Counted from the first letter of the stretch, positions 1 through 11,262 are shown. The stretch is 64,000 bases of DNA from Hydra vulgaris (GCF_038396675.1 NC_088922.1:19257001-19321000); one strand, 5' to 3'. Numbers and translations: made by a program. Notes: generated by a model from the letters alone, not told the origin.

Positions 1-99
1 AGGCATAAATTGTTTTTCCACTAATATGTAAAACAAAACAATAAAAACGTTATGTTTGTAGACATCAAGTATTTTCATTTCATCAAAGAAAGGATTTGA

Positions 100-383
100 A
101 TGTGAAGAGCGATCCAAATAATTACGCGAATTGCATATTTCTAACGGCGATTTAGACGTTGTAGTTTACGTTTTTCGGTACTACCCCATGCATTATTTGC
201 ATAATTTATATAGCTGTGTATAAATGAGAAATAGAGCTGTGTAAGCCTTTTTATGTTTAAGGTGGTAGTACAGTAATTAGAAAAAAGTTTTGTATTCGGG
301 TTTTTATACAAAATGCCAATATTTTCAGAAACTTTGATGATTACATGACTTATATAGTTTTTCAAATATTTATTGACCAATAT
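100..383 (-). pseudogene. LINE reverse-transcriptase C-terminal fragment (LINE A/B family)
   Basis: The minus-strand translation contains FSFIHSYINYANNAWGST followed by a basic stretch (EKRKLQRLNRR). This is the segment just after the reverse-transcriptase core of CR1/Jockey-group LINEs. The same segment recurs at 55787-56134 ([20 protein letters not shown]), so this is a piece of the LINE A/B family seen later in the window. Only about 90 codons remain. The upstream part is cut off by a (TA)n tract. It is a dead fragment, not a gene. Confidence 0.75.
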
Positions 384-391
384 GCATTTAT

Positions 392-405
392 ATATATATA
401 TATAT

Positions 406-487
<82 letters not shown>

Positions 488-560
488 TTATATATTTATA
501 TATATATATTTATATATATACATATATATATATATTTATATATATTTTATATATATAAAA
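392..560. repeat. (TA)n microsatellite
   Basis: An almost pure TA dinucleotide tract with a short CA-containing start and a few TTTATA interruptions towards the end. It separates the LINE fragment from the foldback element. Open reading frames across it are only YIYIYI repeats. Confidence 0.97.
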
Positions 561-562
561 TA

Positions 563-904
563 TTGGAGACTGGGAACAACAAAAACCCCAAAACGTTAGC
601 CCCCCCAGCCCCAAATAGGAGGGCAATAAGTTTATATATATATTTTTTTTTTTAATTTTATTTATATTCATTGACAAATTTCAAATTTGATTCAATAATC
701 TTTTGTTGTTCGGCTTTTATGACCTTATAAAGTTTACTTTATAAAGTCATAAAAGCCGATCAAAAAGAGATTATTAAATCAAATTTAAAATGTGTCGATG
801 AATATAAATAAAATTTACAATTAAAAAAAATAAAAAAAATTTGACTCATTGCTCTTCTATTTGGGGCTGGGGGTTTTGGGGTTTTTGTTGTTCTCAGTCT
901 CCAA
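563..904. mobile_element. Palindromic foldback MITE (TTGGAGACTG termini)
   Basis: The left end TTGGAGACTGGGAACAACAA and the right end (TTGTTGTTCTCAGTCTCCAA) are inverted copies. The pairing continues with few mismatches to a centre near 735, where GGTCATAAAAGCCG pairs with its complement. The whole 342 bp element is therefore one long inverted repeat with arms of about 170 bp. It has no coding capacity. A diverged half copy lies at 33727-33886. The target duplication is unclear. Confidence 0.8.
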
Positions 905-1839
905 TCAACGCAATTTTTTGCATAGCATCCTCATTCCTCATATAAATGAACATGCTTAAATATGGAGTTTTCTTCATGTTTCAAAGTTGCTTAGCTGAAA
1001 CATCAAAAAAAGTTGTCTACGGCCTTGATATATATATATATATACTTAAATTTAGAAAAAACAACTTTTAACGGAACTTTAAGTTTCATGCCTATCGGTA
1101 ATCATCAGCCATGAAGAAGAAAATCAAATATAATATAAAATATAAAAAACCGTTTAAAAATTACAAACTACTCAATGCAACTAGGGTACAAGTTTTTCCG
1201 AACAAAAATGAAGCTTTTTAAAATTACTAAATAAGTCACAAACAATTCACAACATAACTATTAACAATAACAAATCATTTAGTTAAAGCATAAAATTTCT
1301 CACCAGTCAATCATTACAATTGAAATTTGTTAAACTAATTAGCCAAGCACACTTTATAAGCCTTTTTCCTTTAAGCAGAATCTTTTTCACAATTAATGAC
1401 TGAATTTTTAATTTTACATGCAAATGATCCAAAAAACATTACGCAGAATAATTTTTGGATTATTGGCATGTTTTTATACTACAATAAAATGCATAATGCA
1501 GAACTGCCTTCAAAAAATCTTTTAGGCATCAACCAAGAAGAATCCACCTAGTTATTAATTAAATCATACCCTTGAAGTGTTCTAAAAAATAAAAGCAACC
1601 ACAATGCAAAATAAGAAAGTAATCAAAAATAAAATAATCTTACACTACTTCCTGTAAAATGAATTATAAATAATTTTGACACAAAAATATTGCTAAAATT
1701 GAATACGTAGGAAAAAAAAGACACTGTGCAGCTTTCTGTTTAAGGAACAAATCAAATCAAAACAACATCATAATAAAATAGTAGCCAAACAAAATACCTA
1801 AAAGGTACAGCAACAAATTGATCAAGATAACGCCATACA
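905..1839. other. AT-rich stretch without recognised gene
   Basis: Only short random reading frames and a short TA run near 1030 are seen. A segment at about 1075-1110 (AAGTTTCATGCCTATCGG) looks repeat-like, but I could not assign it. Confidence 0.5.
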
Positions 1840-1841
1840 TA

Positions 1842-2243
1842 GGGGAGAGTGGGGAAAAGTGGGACGCGGGAGAAGTGGGACACCCCTATAATTTTATTTC
1901 GCAGCAGCGCCTAATTACTGTTATTTAATGTAAACGTATAGATTTCATGTGCTCTTTTTAGTAGACATCATTTCCCCTCTCTGCGCGCGGTGAAAACCCT
2001 TTTTTTTGAAAGTACCCCAAAAAAGTACTTTTCCTGACAGTCTAGTAACTCATGTATGTATTTATTTTTGACTGTTGTTGCACTTTTTTTTCTATTTTAC
2101 AGGGAAATGCACTTATCATCTAACATTTAATAATTAAAATTGTATTTCAGCTTTAACTGTGTGGCTGTAATTTTAGTTTTATTTCGTCTTCCCTACATAG
2201 AGGTGAAGTGGGACAAAGAAAAAAGCCGCTGTCCCACTTCTCC
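1842..2243. repeat. Left terminal repeat region of the pogo-like element
   Basis: Copies of the motif GAAGTGGGACA occur near 1857, 1872, 2204 and, inverted, 2231. The same motif is repeated at the other end. Multiple short copies near the termini are typical of transposase binding sites in pogo-type elements; binding here is inferred. A G/C-rich patch (TCTGCGCGCGGTG) lies near 1980. Confidence 0.65.
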
Positions 2244-2529
2244 TTTACAGTTATGCGTTATTTTATTGTGGAAAATTCTAGAATATTTTAGCTACGATTT
2301 TTTATAGTTTTCAAAATAAAAATATTGAGACGCTTTATTGAAATATTTAATTTAAGTTTTAGTTCTTATTCAGTTGATTTAAAACAAAATTTGGAAAGAG
2401 AGATCTTCATTAAAGATAAATTTGATTTGATTCATCATTATTGTTTGGAGCAAATTTAGAACTCTTTTTACACCAATAGTTTGAAAGCATTTGAAAAGCA
2501 AAAGGCATGCATAAAAGTTTTTTTGCTGC

Positions 2530-3150
2530 AAACTGCTGCAGTTTCAAACCAGGCTTCAAATTTAGGTATTAGGCACATTTTATCTACAGATGCATAAAAA
2601 ATTAAAGAATATGAAATTTTGAACTCAGTGCATTATTGTAGCTTAGAAAAAAAAAAGTTATGGAAAAAAATACTGAAGGTTTCAATTGCTTTTTAAGTTT
2701 GATTATAAGATAAATAATTGTTTATAATCATTAAACAATAACTTTTATTTAAACAGTTAGCATATTGCCTTACTAGTTAAAAAGTAATGTCATCTATATG
2801 TTAATAGTAGAGCTAAATAGAGCAAGTTTTCATTTGCACTGATTTATACTAAAAATTAAAGCATACACAATTATGGTTGCAGTTTTATTATTCAATTTGG
2901 ATTATTTTAATGAAATAAATCAAAAAGTATATTTTAAGAATAAAGATTATCTCTATTAAGGAATACCCTTCATTGTATACTTATCCAGTATTTTTGAATG
3001 TGAGCAAGAAATAATAACAGGTATGTTGTTCAGACCACAAGCTGTAGAAGTGTCTAAGCAGGAAATCACTTTAGATGCATAAGCTGAAGTGATAAGAATG
3101 TAAAGCAATGGATCAACTTGTTTGTTGGCTGTTAAAACGTGACTAGTCAA
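2530..3150 (+). repeat. Left arm of inverted internal duplication in the pogo-like element
   Basis: This stretch matches the reverse complement of about 4490-5205, from the segment TGCAGTTTCAAACCAGGCTT through an exon-like segment. Read on the + strand near 2900-3000 it gives YFNEINQKVYFKNKDY then GIPFI, broken by one stop. The opposite arm gives FFNEDVMKKNHKVYFEHKDY then GIPFI. The arms share both coding-like and non-coding sequence but have diverged, so the duplication is old. Confidence 0.6.
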
Positions 3151-3159
3151 ATCAAAAGA

Positions 3160-3490
3160 TAAGATGTTGATGAAATGTTCTTAGCAAACAATTCAGTTTT
3201 GTCTTTAGGCAATGTAACAAAATCTGAACCATGCAAGAGAGGTGGAATAACAGATTTGACCTTATGTTGACACTGTTAAAGATTCTCAAGAAGTATCGAG
3301 ACCATAATTTCTGAGATGAAATACGAGATTGTGACCTGAAAGTAGCGGATTTTGGCATTAGACAAAACTTTTTTACAATTGTTTCTAGCAGTGGTAAGCA
3401 AACGTCTGTTTTCTGGAGAATTGTTTTGCTGAAAGATATGAAAGTAATGGTTACAATTAAAAATTGCAGCAGCACTTTAGAAAAATACAA
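3160..3490 (-). pseudogene. Non-LTR retrotransposon fragment (linker before the RT domain)
   Basis: Minus-strand frames spell pieces such as NNCKKVLSNAKIRYFQVT, SRISSQKLWSRYFLRIFNSV and KSVIPPLLHGSDFVTLPKD, separated by frameshifts. This resembles the segment between endonuclease and reverse transcriptase in cnidarian non-LTR elements. The family resemblance is from memory, and the frames must be joined by shifts, so it is a degraded scrap inserted inside the pogo-like element. Confidence 0.5.
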
Positions 3491-3808
3491 AAAGAGTCCC
3501 AGTCAGCTTTAAGGTAGTTGTAGGATGTGCGATGATAAGGGGATTCTGATAATGAAGAAGAATGAGATATTAGTTTTAGAGAGATCAAACTGTGATCAGA
3601 AGAACCTAAGGGTGAATGTGGAGAAACTGAACACTAACTAGAATCAGAAAACAAGACATAAGTTTGGCCGGACAATCAAAACTTTGGCCGGACAATCAAA
3701 TTTTTTGGTATCTTGCAAAGCAACTTTTTGAAGCAAGAATGATCTGTTGTCTGTGCATTAGAAATAAATTTATGGAACATAATATTATATCAATTTATGG
3801 AACATAAC

Positions 3809-3810
<2 letters not shown>

Positions 3811-3893
<83 letters not shown>
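3811..3893. repeat. (TA)n microsatellite
   Basis: Nearly pure TA tract inside the pogo-like element, with one AATATA interruption. Confidence 0.95.
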
Positions 3894-3896
<3 letters not shown>

Positions 3897-4489
3897 TTAT
3901 ATATTTATAACAACAATTACAAATGTATTCTATAAAATAGAGTGCTCAATGTTCTTAAAAGAACAGAGCAATAAGAAATTATTAGAAATCACTTATCAAT
4001 TTCAATTTTTTGGATTTTGTGATTTCTAATAATTTATACATATATATATATACATTTTTTTTAATAAGAAACCAGTTTATAAGAAACTAGTACTAGGAGC
4101 CTCAAAATCTCAAGGAAGTTTTAGTACTGAGTTACTTTACAATAAGAAACTTATTTAAGAGTTCCTTGAATAGTTACTCAATTTCCTCAAGTTAGTATTA
4201 TCTACAATGGAGAACAACAGTTTGAATGAGTATTTAATTTGCACGTACAATCTAATAAAATTAAATTTGATTGCAAATAAAAACTTCAGAAATTTAAGAA
4301 TCTTTTACTAATAGATTTTAAAAAAAGTACCTCTAAAATAAGAATAAGAACTTTATATTACACTTTTTATAACACGTTTGCTTGGTTTTATTATTATAAA
4401 AAAAAGTGTATATATATATATATCCACATATAACAATGACCAAATAGTTTTAAAATATGAGTGCATAAAAATGTGTGTATTAATATTAC

Positions 4490-5205
4490 TAACTGCAAAA
4501 AAATTAGAGCAGTATCACTGTAACAACTACAATTTTATTGCCTAAGAAATTACACTTACAACTTCTTGATTTTTTTTTCTCTCTGTACTTAGACTTTGCT
4601 ACACAATCTTTGTCTTTTCCATGTTGGCAGTCAAGAATACAGGATGACGAAAAAATGAAGGGTATTCCTGTGTAGGGATAATCTTTATGCTCAAAATACA
4701 CCTTGTGATTTTTCTTCATTACATCTTCATTAAAAAAATCAAATTGAAACATAAAACTTAAATCATAATTGTTTACCTTAAAGGTTTTTAATATAAATAC
4801 ATCAGTGAAAATGAAAACTTGCTCTACTTAGCTATACTATTAACATATTAACTTTGTAACCAGTAAGTTAATATGCTAATTGTTTAAGCAATTAATTAAA
4901 CTAATAAAAGGATATTGTTTAATGATTTTTTTAAATTCAAAATAATTTAAAAAACAAAACAGATTTAAAATACAATTATTTATCTTATAAATAAATAAAA
5001 AACTAATTCTAGTAATAAAATAGGCATTAAAAGTCATTCAAACCTTCAATATTTTTTTCCATTACTTTTTTGAAAGCTACAACATAATGTACTGTGTGTA
5101 AAATTTCATGTTCTTTAATTTTGGCGCAAACATCTGCATATGTAAATAAAATGTGCTTAATTTCTAAATCTGAAGCCTGGTTTGAAACTGCAGCCAAAGC
5201 AATAA
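4490..5205 (-). repeat. Right arm of inverted internal duplication in the pogo-like element
   Basis: Inverted counterpart of 2530-3150. Its minus strand carries an open frame (4504-4752, 82 codons) reading FDFFNEDVMKKNHKVYFEHK onward to a Cys/Lys-rich tail (DCQHGKDKDC). The frame is not assigned to any family. Its partial conservation in both arms suggests it was once coding. Confidence 0.6.
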
Positions 5206-5277
5206 TTACTTAATTGTATAAAACATAACATAATCTTGCATTATCTTCTTATAATATTCCATCACTGAAAAACAATT

Positions 5278-5337
5278 AAGGATTCAATAATGCTGTTTGC
5301 TATAAAATTTTATAACAAACAGCATTACTGAATCCTT
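5278..5337. repeat. Near-perfect hairpin, 60 bp
   Basis: AAGGATTCA at the left and TGAATCCTT at the right close a palindrome centred on TATAAAATTTTATA. The arms are about 28 bp with at most one mismatch. It directly abuts the next hairpin. Confidence 0.85.
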
Positions 5338-5450
5338 AAAGTTTAAATCAAGAAAATTTGAATGTGGATATATGTACCAGTCTGTTCACATATAATGGTG
5401 AACAGTCTGGTACATATATCCACATTCAAATTTTCTTGATTTAAACTTTA
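5338..5450. repeat. Long near-perfect hairpin, about 113 bp
   Basis: TAAAGTTTAAATCAAGAAAA at the left is exactly inverted at the right end. The pairing runs through GGATATATGTACCAG to a short loop near 5394, giving arms of about 54 bp with almost no mismatch. Low divergence between the arms points to a recent or actively homogenised fold-back. An assembly artefact is possible. Confidence 0.85.
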
Positions 5451-5749
5451 AATAAAAAGATGTAACTATATGAAAAAATTACCCAATCAATCTTCCAACT
5501 CTTGAGAAGAACTATCTTCACTCATTTTGATTTGAAAAATGATTCAAAAACTTATAAAAAACGAATTTTGGTAAACTGTTAAAAATGCCAACGAAACTCG
5601 TTTTAAAAAATATTTGGCGCGATGATTCCAAAATAAAGTTTCCATTTTAAACGCATGCGTATTAGCATACAAAAACTTTTTAGGTCTGTGTTTTTTTGCT
5701 TTTCGCATTTCGCGTTTTGAGTCATCTAATGGAACGCTAACCTTTCAGG

Positions 5750-7060
5750 TCATGCTAGAGTTTATAACAGAAAAAGTGAATCTCCACATGTTTCAGAAAA
5801 CATTTTGAAAGTTGCTGTAGCCGAAGTGGAAAATGGGATAAGCCTTAGAGAAGCAGCATATTCGGCTGGCATTTCTAAGTCTGCACTTCATAGGTGTATA
5901 AAAAAAAGTGTCAATACCCAGCTGCTAATCTTCAACCAAATTATAAACATTCTATGATTTTCTCTGTTGCGCAAGAAGAAACACTGAGCACTTATCTAAA
6001 GTCATGTTCTGATATGTTATATGGCCTTTCACCAGTTCAAGTAAGAGCTCTAGCTTTTGAAATGGCTTAAGCAAACAAAATAAAATGTCCCTTGCGTTGG
6101 ATAGAGCAAAAAAAGGTCGAGATTGGTTAACAGGATTTTTAAAAAGAAACCCAAAACTATCTGTTAGAAAACCAGAGGCAACTTCAATTGCGAGAGCATC
6201 GGCATTTAATTGGTATACTATTGATATTTTCTTTAACAAATTACAAGAAGGTATATCAGAGTCTAAAGCAACATCATTTAAAATTTTTAATCTTGATGAG
6301 ACACGTTTTACTACTGTGCAAAAAACTCCTCGTGTCATTGCATCAAAAGGATCGAAGCAAGTTTTTAAAGTTTAAAAAAAAGTGATAGTGTAGTTGTATT
6401 AATGATGACCAGGTTTTTATATATTGCTTTTTTAAGGAAAGAAGCATCAACACTATGCTTATTTCTTGCTTTGTCCGTAGCAAGCATATAAAGAATAGAC
6501 AAAGAATTGATGCATTGGAAAATGCATCAAATTTTTTAAAACATCTCCCTTATCTTCATAGGCCCTTAACTATTTATTTCCGCCTCTATTTTTAAGTCTG
6601 TTTAGAATTAATGGACAATTAATATAAGCAAGACATTTTGCAGGCACCTTCTCATAAGATTTTAAGACGTGGACGTAAAAAGGGAAAGTATATGATAGCC
6701 ACATCAACACCAGAGATTTTAAGAATAAAAAATGAAGTATTAAACAAACAAAAGGGTAAAAAAATTGTCCTTCTAAAATCCAAAAATGTGAGGAAAAACA
6801 TTTTACGGAAATCGAACAGTGACCTTGATGTAGATTTCAACATAATAACAAATGATGTTTCTGCTAATTGTTACTCACTAGAGTTTGAAGAAGAATTGGA
6901 AACAGTTTCTAAATTTGTCAAACCTAGAATTAATGACATTCGTAGTGTGAATATTGATGATATAAAAGCAGTCCTCCCTCAACCGCTTGCTGGAACAACA
7001 TCAAGAACAAAAGCTGAAATCATTTTCCAAGTGAACTTTGGCATCTTAAATGTAAAATAA
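5750..7060 (+). pseudogene. Pogo/jerky-type transposase remnant
   Basis: Three blocks are visible. Near 5790-5900 is a psq-type helix-turn-helix (LREAAYSAGISKSALHR), the DNA-binding part. At 6085-6375 is a CENP-B/DDE segment with DWLTGFLKRNPKLSVRKPEA, typical of jerky/Tigger proteins, ending in NLDETRFTTVQ, which carries the first catalytic Asp. At 6638-7060 is the basic C-terminal part (RRGRKKGKYMIATSTPE), preceded by a plausible splice acceptor TTTTGCAG near 6643. The central segment with the second catalytic Asp could not be recognised, and there are several stops. It is the decayed transposase of the surrounding TA-flanked element. Confidence 0.75.
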
Positions 7061-7161
7061 CTTTTTTCTTTTTTTAACAAAGAAATTTTAATTCTTAAAA
7101 TGTAATCTTAATTTGATTGAAAAAGGCATTGATAATTTGATTTTTTTTTTCTATTTTCTAA

Positions 7162-7815
7162 GGGGGCTACTTCAGTCGAGGAGGCTACGCATTTTTAAAT
7201 TCTTTTTTTTTATTGTGGTTACAACCCTCTCTCAACCCTTTAACTCGGAAACACGAACCTTTACGAACAAGGCCCGCTGCGCGAAGAAACTAAGTTGAGC
7301 GTGGTACTTCCAGAGACGTCAGGGTGGCCACAGCTCCTCTAAAATCCTCTAATGTCCTTTTTTTTCGAAAACTTCCTCTAAAATCCTTTATTATCCTCTA
7401 AGAATTTAAAAATGTGATCAAATCTCCTCTTTAACTCCACTTTTTTTATTTCTTGATGGTAGTATAATGTTCAAAATTCATGGTCTGCAAAACTGGGTAA
7501 CATCTGAAATAAGGATTGGGTCGTAAAAAATTATTTTTAGCGAATCCGTGTCATTTAACATGAAAATGACATTGTTGACCCTTGTCCAAACCTCAGTTAT
7601 GTGGAAACATGGACGTTAAACCTGTATAAAAATCCTCTATTTTCATTCAAAATTTGGTAGTTTTGCAAAAAAGTCCTCTAAATTAAATGCGAAATCTCCT
7701 CTAAAATCTTCTAATATCCTCTTTTTCTTATAAAAATTTTATGTGGCCACCCCGGATGTGGTGGGAGTCAAAACTCTCTCTTACAACCCAAGCGCTCTAC
7801 CATTACTCCTCTGCC
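7162..7815 (-). mobile_element. tRNA-derived SINE, family 1, split by a MITE
   Basis: The reverse complement of 7756-7815 is tRNA-like (GGTAGAGCGCTTGGG, then GACTCCCACCAC). That of 7205-7319 is the SINE body (GTCTCTGGAAGTACC, GCGCAGCGGGCCTTGTTCG, GGTTCGTGTTTCCGAG) plus its 3' part (GTAGCCTCCTCGACTG). The same order without interruption is seen at 36672-36935 and 37731-37968. The copy is cut at CCACCAC/GTCTCTGG by the element at 7320-7754. Confidence 0.75.
7320..7754. mobile_element. hAT-like MITE inside the SINE
   Basis: The termini CAGGGTGGCCACA and TGTGGCCACCC are inverted repeats of hAT type. The interior has no reading frame but carries many copies of TCCTCTAAAATCCTCTAAT-like sequence near both ends (about 7333-7435 and 7625-7730), which look like subterminal binding repeats. 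Flanking 8 bp sequences are only roughly alike (AGAGACGT and CCGGATGT), so the target duplication is degraded. The intact SINE copies elsewhere show what the empty site looked like. Confidence 0.65.
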
Positions 7816-7924
7816 GCGTTTTATTTAAACTAAACTTAACTTTAAGATCAAAGTTAACTTTAAGATCAAAGAAAAAAAAAAAGTTTGCTCAAATTAATAT
7901 TTAACTAGATTTGGAATTGTTTTT

Positions 7925-8201
7925 ATATAGTCCCACATCTCCCCCAAATGTCCCGCTTCTCCCGCACACTTGTCCCACTTCTCCCACACTTGTCCCATTT
8001 TACCCCAATAGCAGGGTTCCTTTTAAACCAAGAAATATATACTTTATTAAAACATTCTGTCAATCTTAGGGGGTGGATTCGGTGCCCCAAAAACTGCTTT
8101 ATTTGTTAAGACTAGTTTGGTTCAGTTCATACATCAAATAAAAAAGAAATTGCAATTACCCTAAAAAAAAAATTCGTGTCCCGCTTCTCCCCGCTCTCCC
8201 C
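7925..8201. repeat. Right terminal repeat region of the pogo-like element
   Basis: Repeated GTCCCRCTTCTCCC motifs near 7931, 7951, 7970, 7989 and 8178 mirror the GAAGTGGGAC repeats of the left end. The terminal CTCTCCCC is followed by TA. Confidence 0.65.
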
Positions 8202-8203
8202 TA

Positions 8204-9904
8204 ATGATTACAATGTAAGTCTTGATATTATAGAGACTTATATTGTGATTTATAGATTATAAGTCAAAAATCAGGCTTTATAAATACAACATATAAAAGT
8301 CATTTTTGACACAGGCTTTGAGCTATTATTCATTTTACTAAAGTGTATGTCTGATAAGAACATTATTTTCAATACAAATATTAAAAAAATTCACTTTATC
8401 TTGCAGATAATTCACCAGTAAATATAATTGGTTGATGTGATGGCACATAAAAGAGAACTAAATTTTTTGTGTGGAGACAACTAAAAACTTCACCTCTTAT
8501 CATTGGTATCTTAACTTTTACACTTTGTTTTGGAGCAAAATTCTAAACAATTCAATTTCGCCGTACTCTATCTTCTATAAAGTATAAACTTCATGAACTT
8601 ATTTATGAAATTGACTCACTTCAATTGTAACACCTTAAAGATGACACAGTTCAAAGAAAAAAATCCAGACTTTATTAATAATCATTCCTTTCCTAAATGA
8701 TGATAAAATTTAAATTAGTCAAAGCCCCATGGAGAGTTCGATGCTTTTAATTGATTTTTCTAATTCTATAAAAATACCTAGTCTTCTGTCCACTTATTCT
8801 TGTCTAGAATATGACCTTTGAAAATTAGCAATTTCAATATAAATAGTCAATTGCGTTTTCCTTTTTAAATATTAACTAATTTATGTAAAAATAATGTTAC
8901 CAATGTTATTAAATTTTTTTTCTCGCTTTACCCATCCCATTCGCTTTTAACTTTTTCGCTTTCCCGACCTTCGCTTTTAAAATTTTCGCTCTTAAAAGTT
9001 TCGCTTTAAAGACACCGAACCTAACTTTTAGCCCCATTCAAAAAACTGTTTTCGGTATTTTGTTTCATTTTTGAAATATTCGGGACTTATTCGGCCATCT
9101 TGAAAGAATAATTTGTTCCATTCAGAATGTGTAAACAATTAAAAAACAGAGGCGGTAAATTTTATAAACAAATTACTTTCATTTTCAAACTCGTTTCGTT
9201 TTTACATCAGTGGTAAATTTAATTGAGATTTCGTTTCTTTTACCTTTATAACAATGATTTAAAAGTAACATAAAATACTTTTAACTTATTGTTATAAAAA
9301 CAATTATATCTTTGAACACTAAGTCAATACAAATAGCTATTATGGCTTCAGTAATATATAATAAATACTTTTTGTTGTAAGCAAATTGGAATATATATTA
9401 CATAATTCATTCCAACTGCTTTTAAAAGTAGCATATTTTTTATAAATATACCAACACAAATGTATTAATTTGTATTAAGGTTCATAAATTATGTCAAAAC
9501 AAACACTTCAAGATATCTTTATTATTATATCGTTATATCTCCTGCAAAACGAACAGACGCTTCATATTTTGCCATTAATTATGAATTCTTTGTTTGCATA
9601 AATTGAATACCAATAAATAAAAAGTTGTTCGGTTTGCCACTAACAACCAATCGGATTTGTTTAAAATTATCGGCTTTTTTTTACATGTTTGTTTGTTCTA
9701 CGCCTCAGTTTCATTGAGTACGGTAGAATGAGTTCTGGCGTTATAGTACAAGAAGACGTAATGAAAACTAAGAAAACTAATCTCCGCTATCAAATAGTGA
9801 AAGGAGAAATTTATTTTTGTGTCTACATTTAGAAACTAACTCGGCTATTTTGTTTGGCATGTTGTTTCCTTTGTAAAATAATATTTCGAATTTCTCGTTT
9901 AAAC
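8204..9904. other. AT-rich stretch without recognised gene
   Basis: No coding frame of note. A cluster of TTCGCT-containing words occurs at about 8922-9005, possibly an old minisatellite or transposon end. Nothing else is recognised. Confidence 0.45.
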
Positions 9905-10625
9905 AAAGCTTTCAAGCTTTTTTAATAACATTCCATTTGATTGAAGATGTAAAATTGTTTCCTTTTAATTCCAATACTTCCTCAGACAACTCAATGTCGT
10001 TTTTGTACTTTTTTATGTTAAAGGATCTTAGATGATTTGCATATTGTAGCTTAAAAGAGGTTTCGCCTATCCCGATGTATACTTTATTGTTGTATTGAGG
10101 TTTATTTGAGCTTACGGTGACTTGGTAAACGATTTTGTTAGACAATCAATTGTTGTTCAGTCGACAAAGAGATTTTTAATGCAATTGCAGGCTTTTTCTG
10201 ATAATTTTACATCACCATATAAAATATTTTTGTTGTGTGAGTTGATAACAGATTTGATGTTTGGCATGCAGGAGTAGCTTATCTTAATTGTGTTTCTGTT
10301 AAATATTTTGTGTAGTTTTTTTGTTTTTAGGAAAATGGTTGTCAAATACGGTTAAACAGCGTTGACCAATTTTGGTTGTAATATTTTAACAAAATGGAGG
10401 ACTGTACTAGATTATGTTTCGTTTGTGTTTATTTTTTTGGAACATTTTTTATGCTTGGTTTATATGCTAACTTATAAGTGTATCCCAATTGCTTTAATGC
10501 GGCTTCATAAAGATGTGTCGATTTATTAAAAATAACTTCACTTGATGAGTTGGCGGACAATCTTAGCTCGATATTTTTTGGAAGATTATTTATTATGTTA
10601 GGTGGATGGTTAGAATCAGCATGTA
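9905..10625 (-). pseudogene. Penelope-like retroelement remnant with GIY-YIG endonuclease
   Basis: Read right to left on the minus strand, the fragment gives YIHADSNHPPNIINNLPKNI, EEIFNKSTHLYEAALKQLGY-like sequence, IIWFNPPF, then HKIFNRNTIKISYSCMPNIK (10157-10345), and finally a GIY-YIG-like segment with VYIGIGETSFKLQYANHLRS (9912-10145). This order, a linker after the reverse transcriptase and then a GIY-YIG endonuclease, is that of Penelope-like elements. Frameshifts and stops separate the blocks. The fragment stops at the terminus of the next transposon (10638), which seems to have inserted into it. Confidence 0.75.
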
Positions 10626-10653
10626 TATAACTATATACCCCTATAACATTTTA

Positions 10654-11060
10654 AAGTTACGTTACGTCTTAATCGGTTACAATTGGTAACAAGGTTACTT
10701 TCTCTAACTTTTAATTAAATATTAAGTAAATAAACTTGATTATGCAATAAATGTTTGTTTTATATTGCCGTATTGCTAACAATCATCTTTTATTTTATTT
10801 TTATTGTAAAATAGCTTCGTCTCAATTGGTTACTTTGTCACGAAAAAAAAAAAAAATTCTCAATTCGCAACGTTACGTCTCAATTAGTTTTCTTTTTAAC
10901 TATATAAAGTGTAACCAAATAAGACGTAACGTTACTAAATATAGATTCGAGACGTAACTAAACTACGTGACGTAAATGGATTTTTTTAACGTAACATTAT
11001 GTCTTAATTGGTTTCACTCTAACAAGTTTCAAGATAGACATAAGGTAACGTAAAATAAAT
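10654..11060. repeat. Left subterminal ACGT-rich repeats
   Basis: Related copies of a unit like ACGTCTCAATTGGTTAC occur near 10659, 10815, 10872 and 10998, along with ACGTAACGTTAC words. The right end (18355-18543) holds the same words inverted. They resemble the subterminal binding repeats of cut-and-paste transposons. Confidence 0.6.
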
Positions 11061-11188
11061 TAGATTTGTGACGCGTTAAATTCGCGAATTAATTTTAATT
11101 AATACGTACATCGTCTGACTTTATGTTACAGTAAAAATCATAAATAAAAGGAATTAGATTGCTTGTGGCTTAGTTTTTTTTTTAAATA

Positions 11189-11262
11189 CTGGTTTCTTCG
11201 TATTTGTTGTTTAAAATAAAATAAATTTATTTTATTTTAAACAACAAATACGAAGAAACCAG
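11189..11262. repeat. Perfect 74 bp palindrome
   Basis: CTGGTTTCTTCGTATTTG at the left end is exactly inverted at the right end. The two 37 bp arms meet without a loop at AATAAATTTATT. It lies inside the 7.9 kb element and has no coding content. Confidence 0.9.

Larger units (their letters stand above)
1842..8201. mobile_element. 6.4 kb pogo-like DNA transposon with nested insertions
   Basis: The left end GGGGAGAGTGGGGAAAAGTG and the right end (CTTCTCCCCGCTCTCCCC) are inverted repeats. Both are flanked by TA (1840-1841 and 8202-8203), the target used by Tc1/mariner/pogo elements. Inside is a decayed transposase with a psq-type helix-turn-helix and a pogo/jerky DDE segment (5750-7060). The body also holds a LINE scrap, a (TA)n tract, two long hairpins, an inverted internal duplication, and a SINE broken by a hAT-like MITE. 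Frameshifts and stops show it cannot move by itself. Confidence 0.8.

Noticed and set aside
345..599. Open frames of YIYIYI repeats here and at 20296, 27240-27593, 28612-29003 and 32291
   Set aside because: They are translations of (TA)n microsatellites and carry no protein signal.
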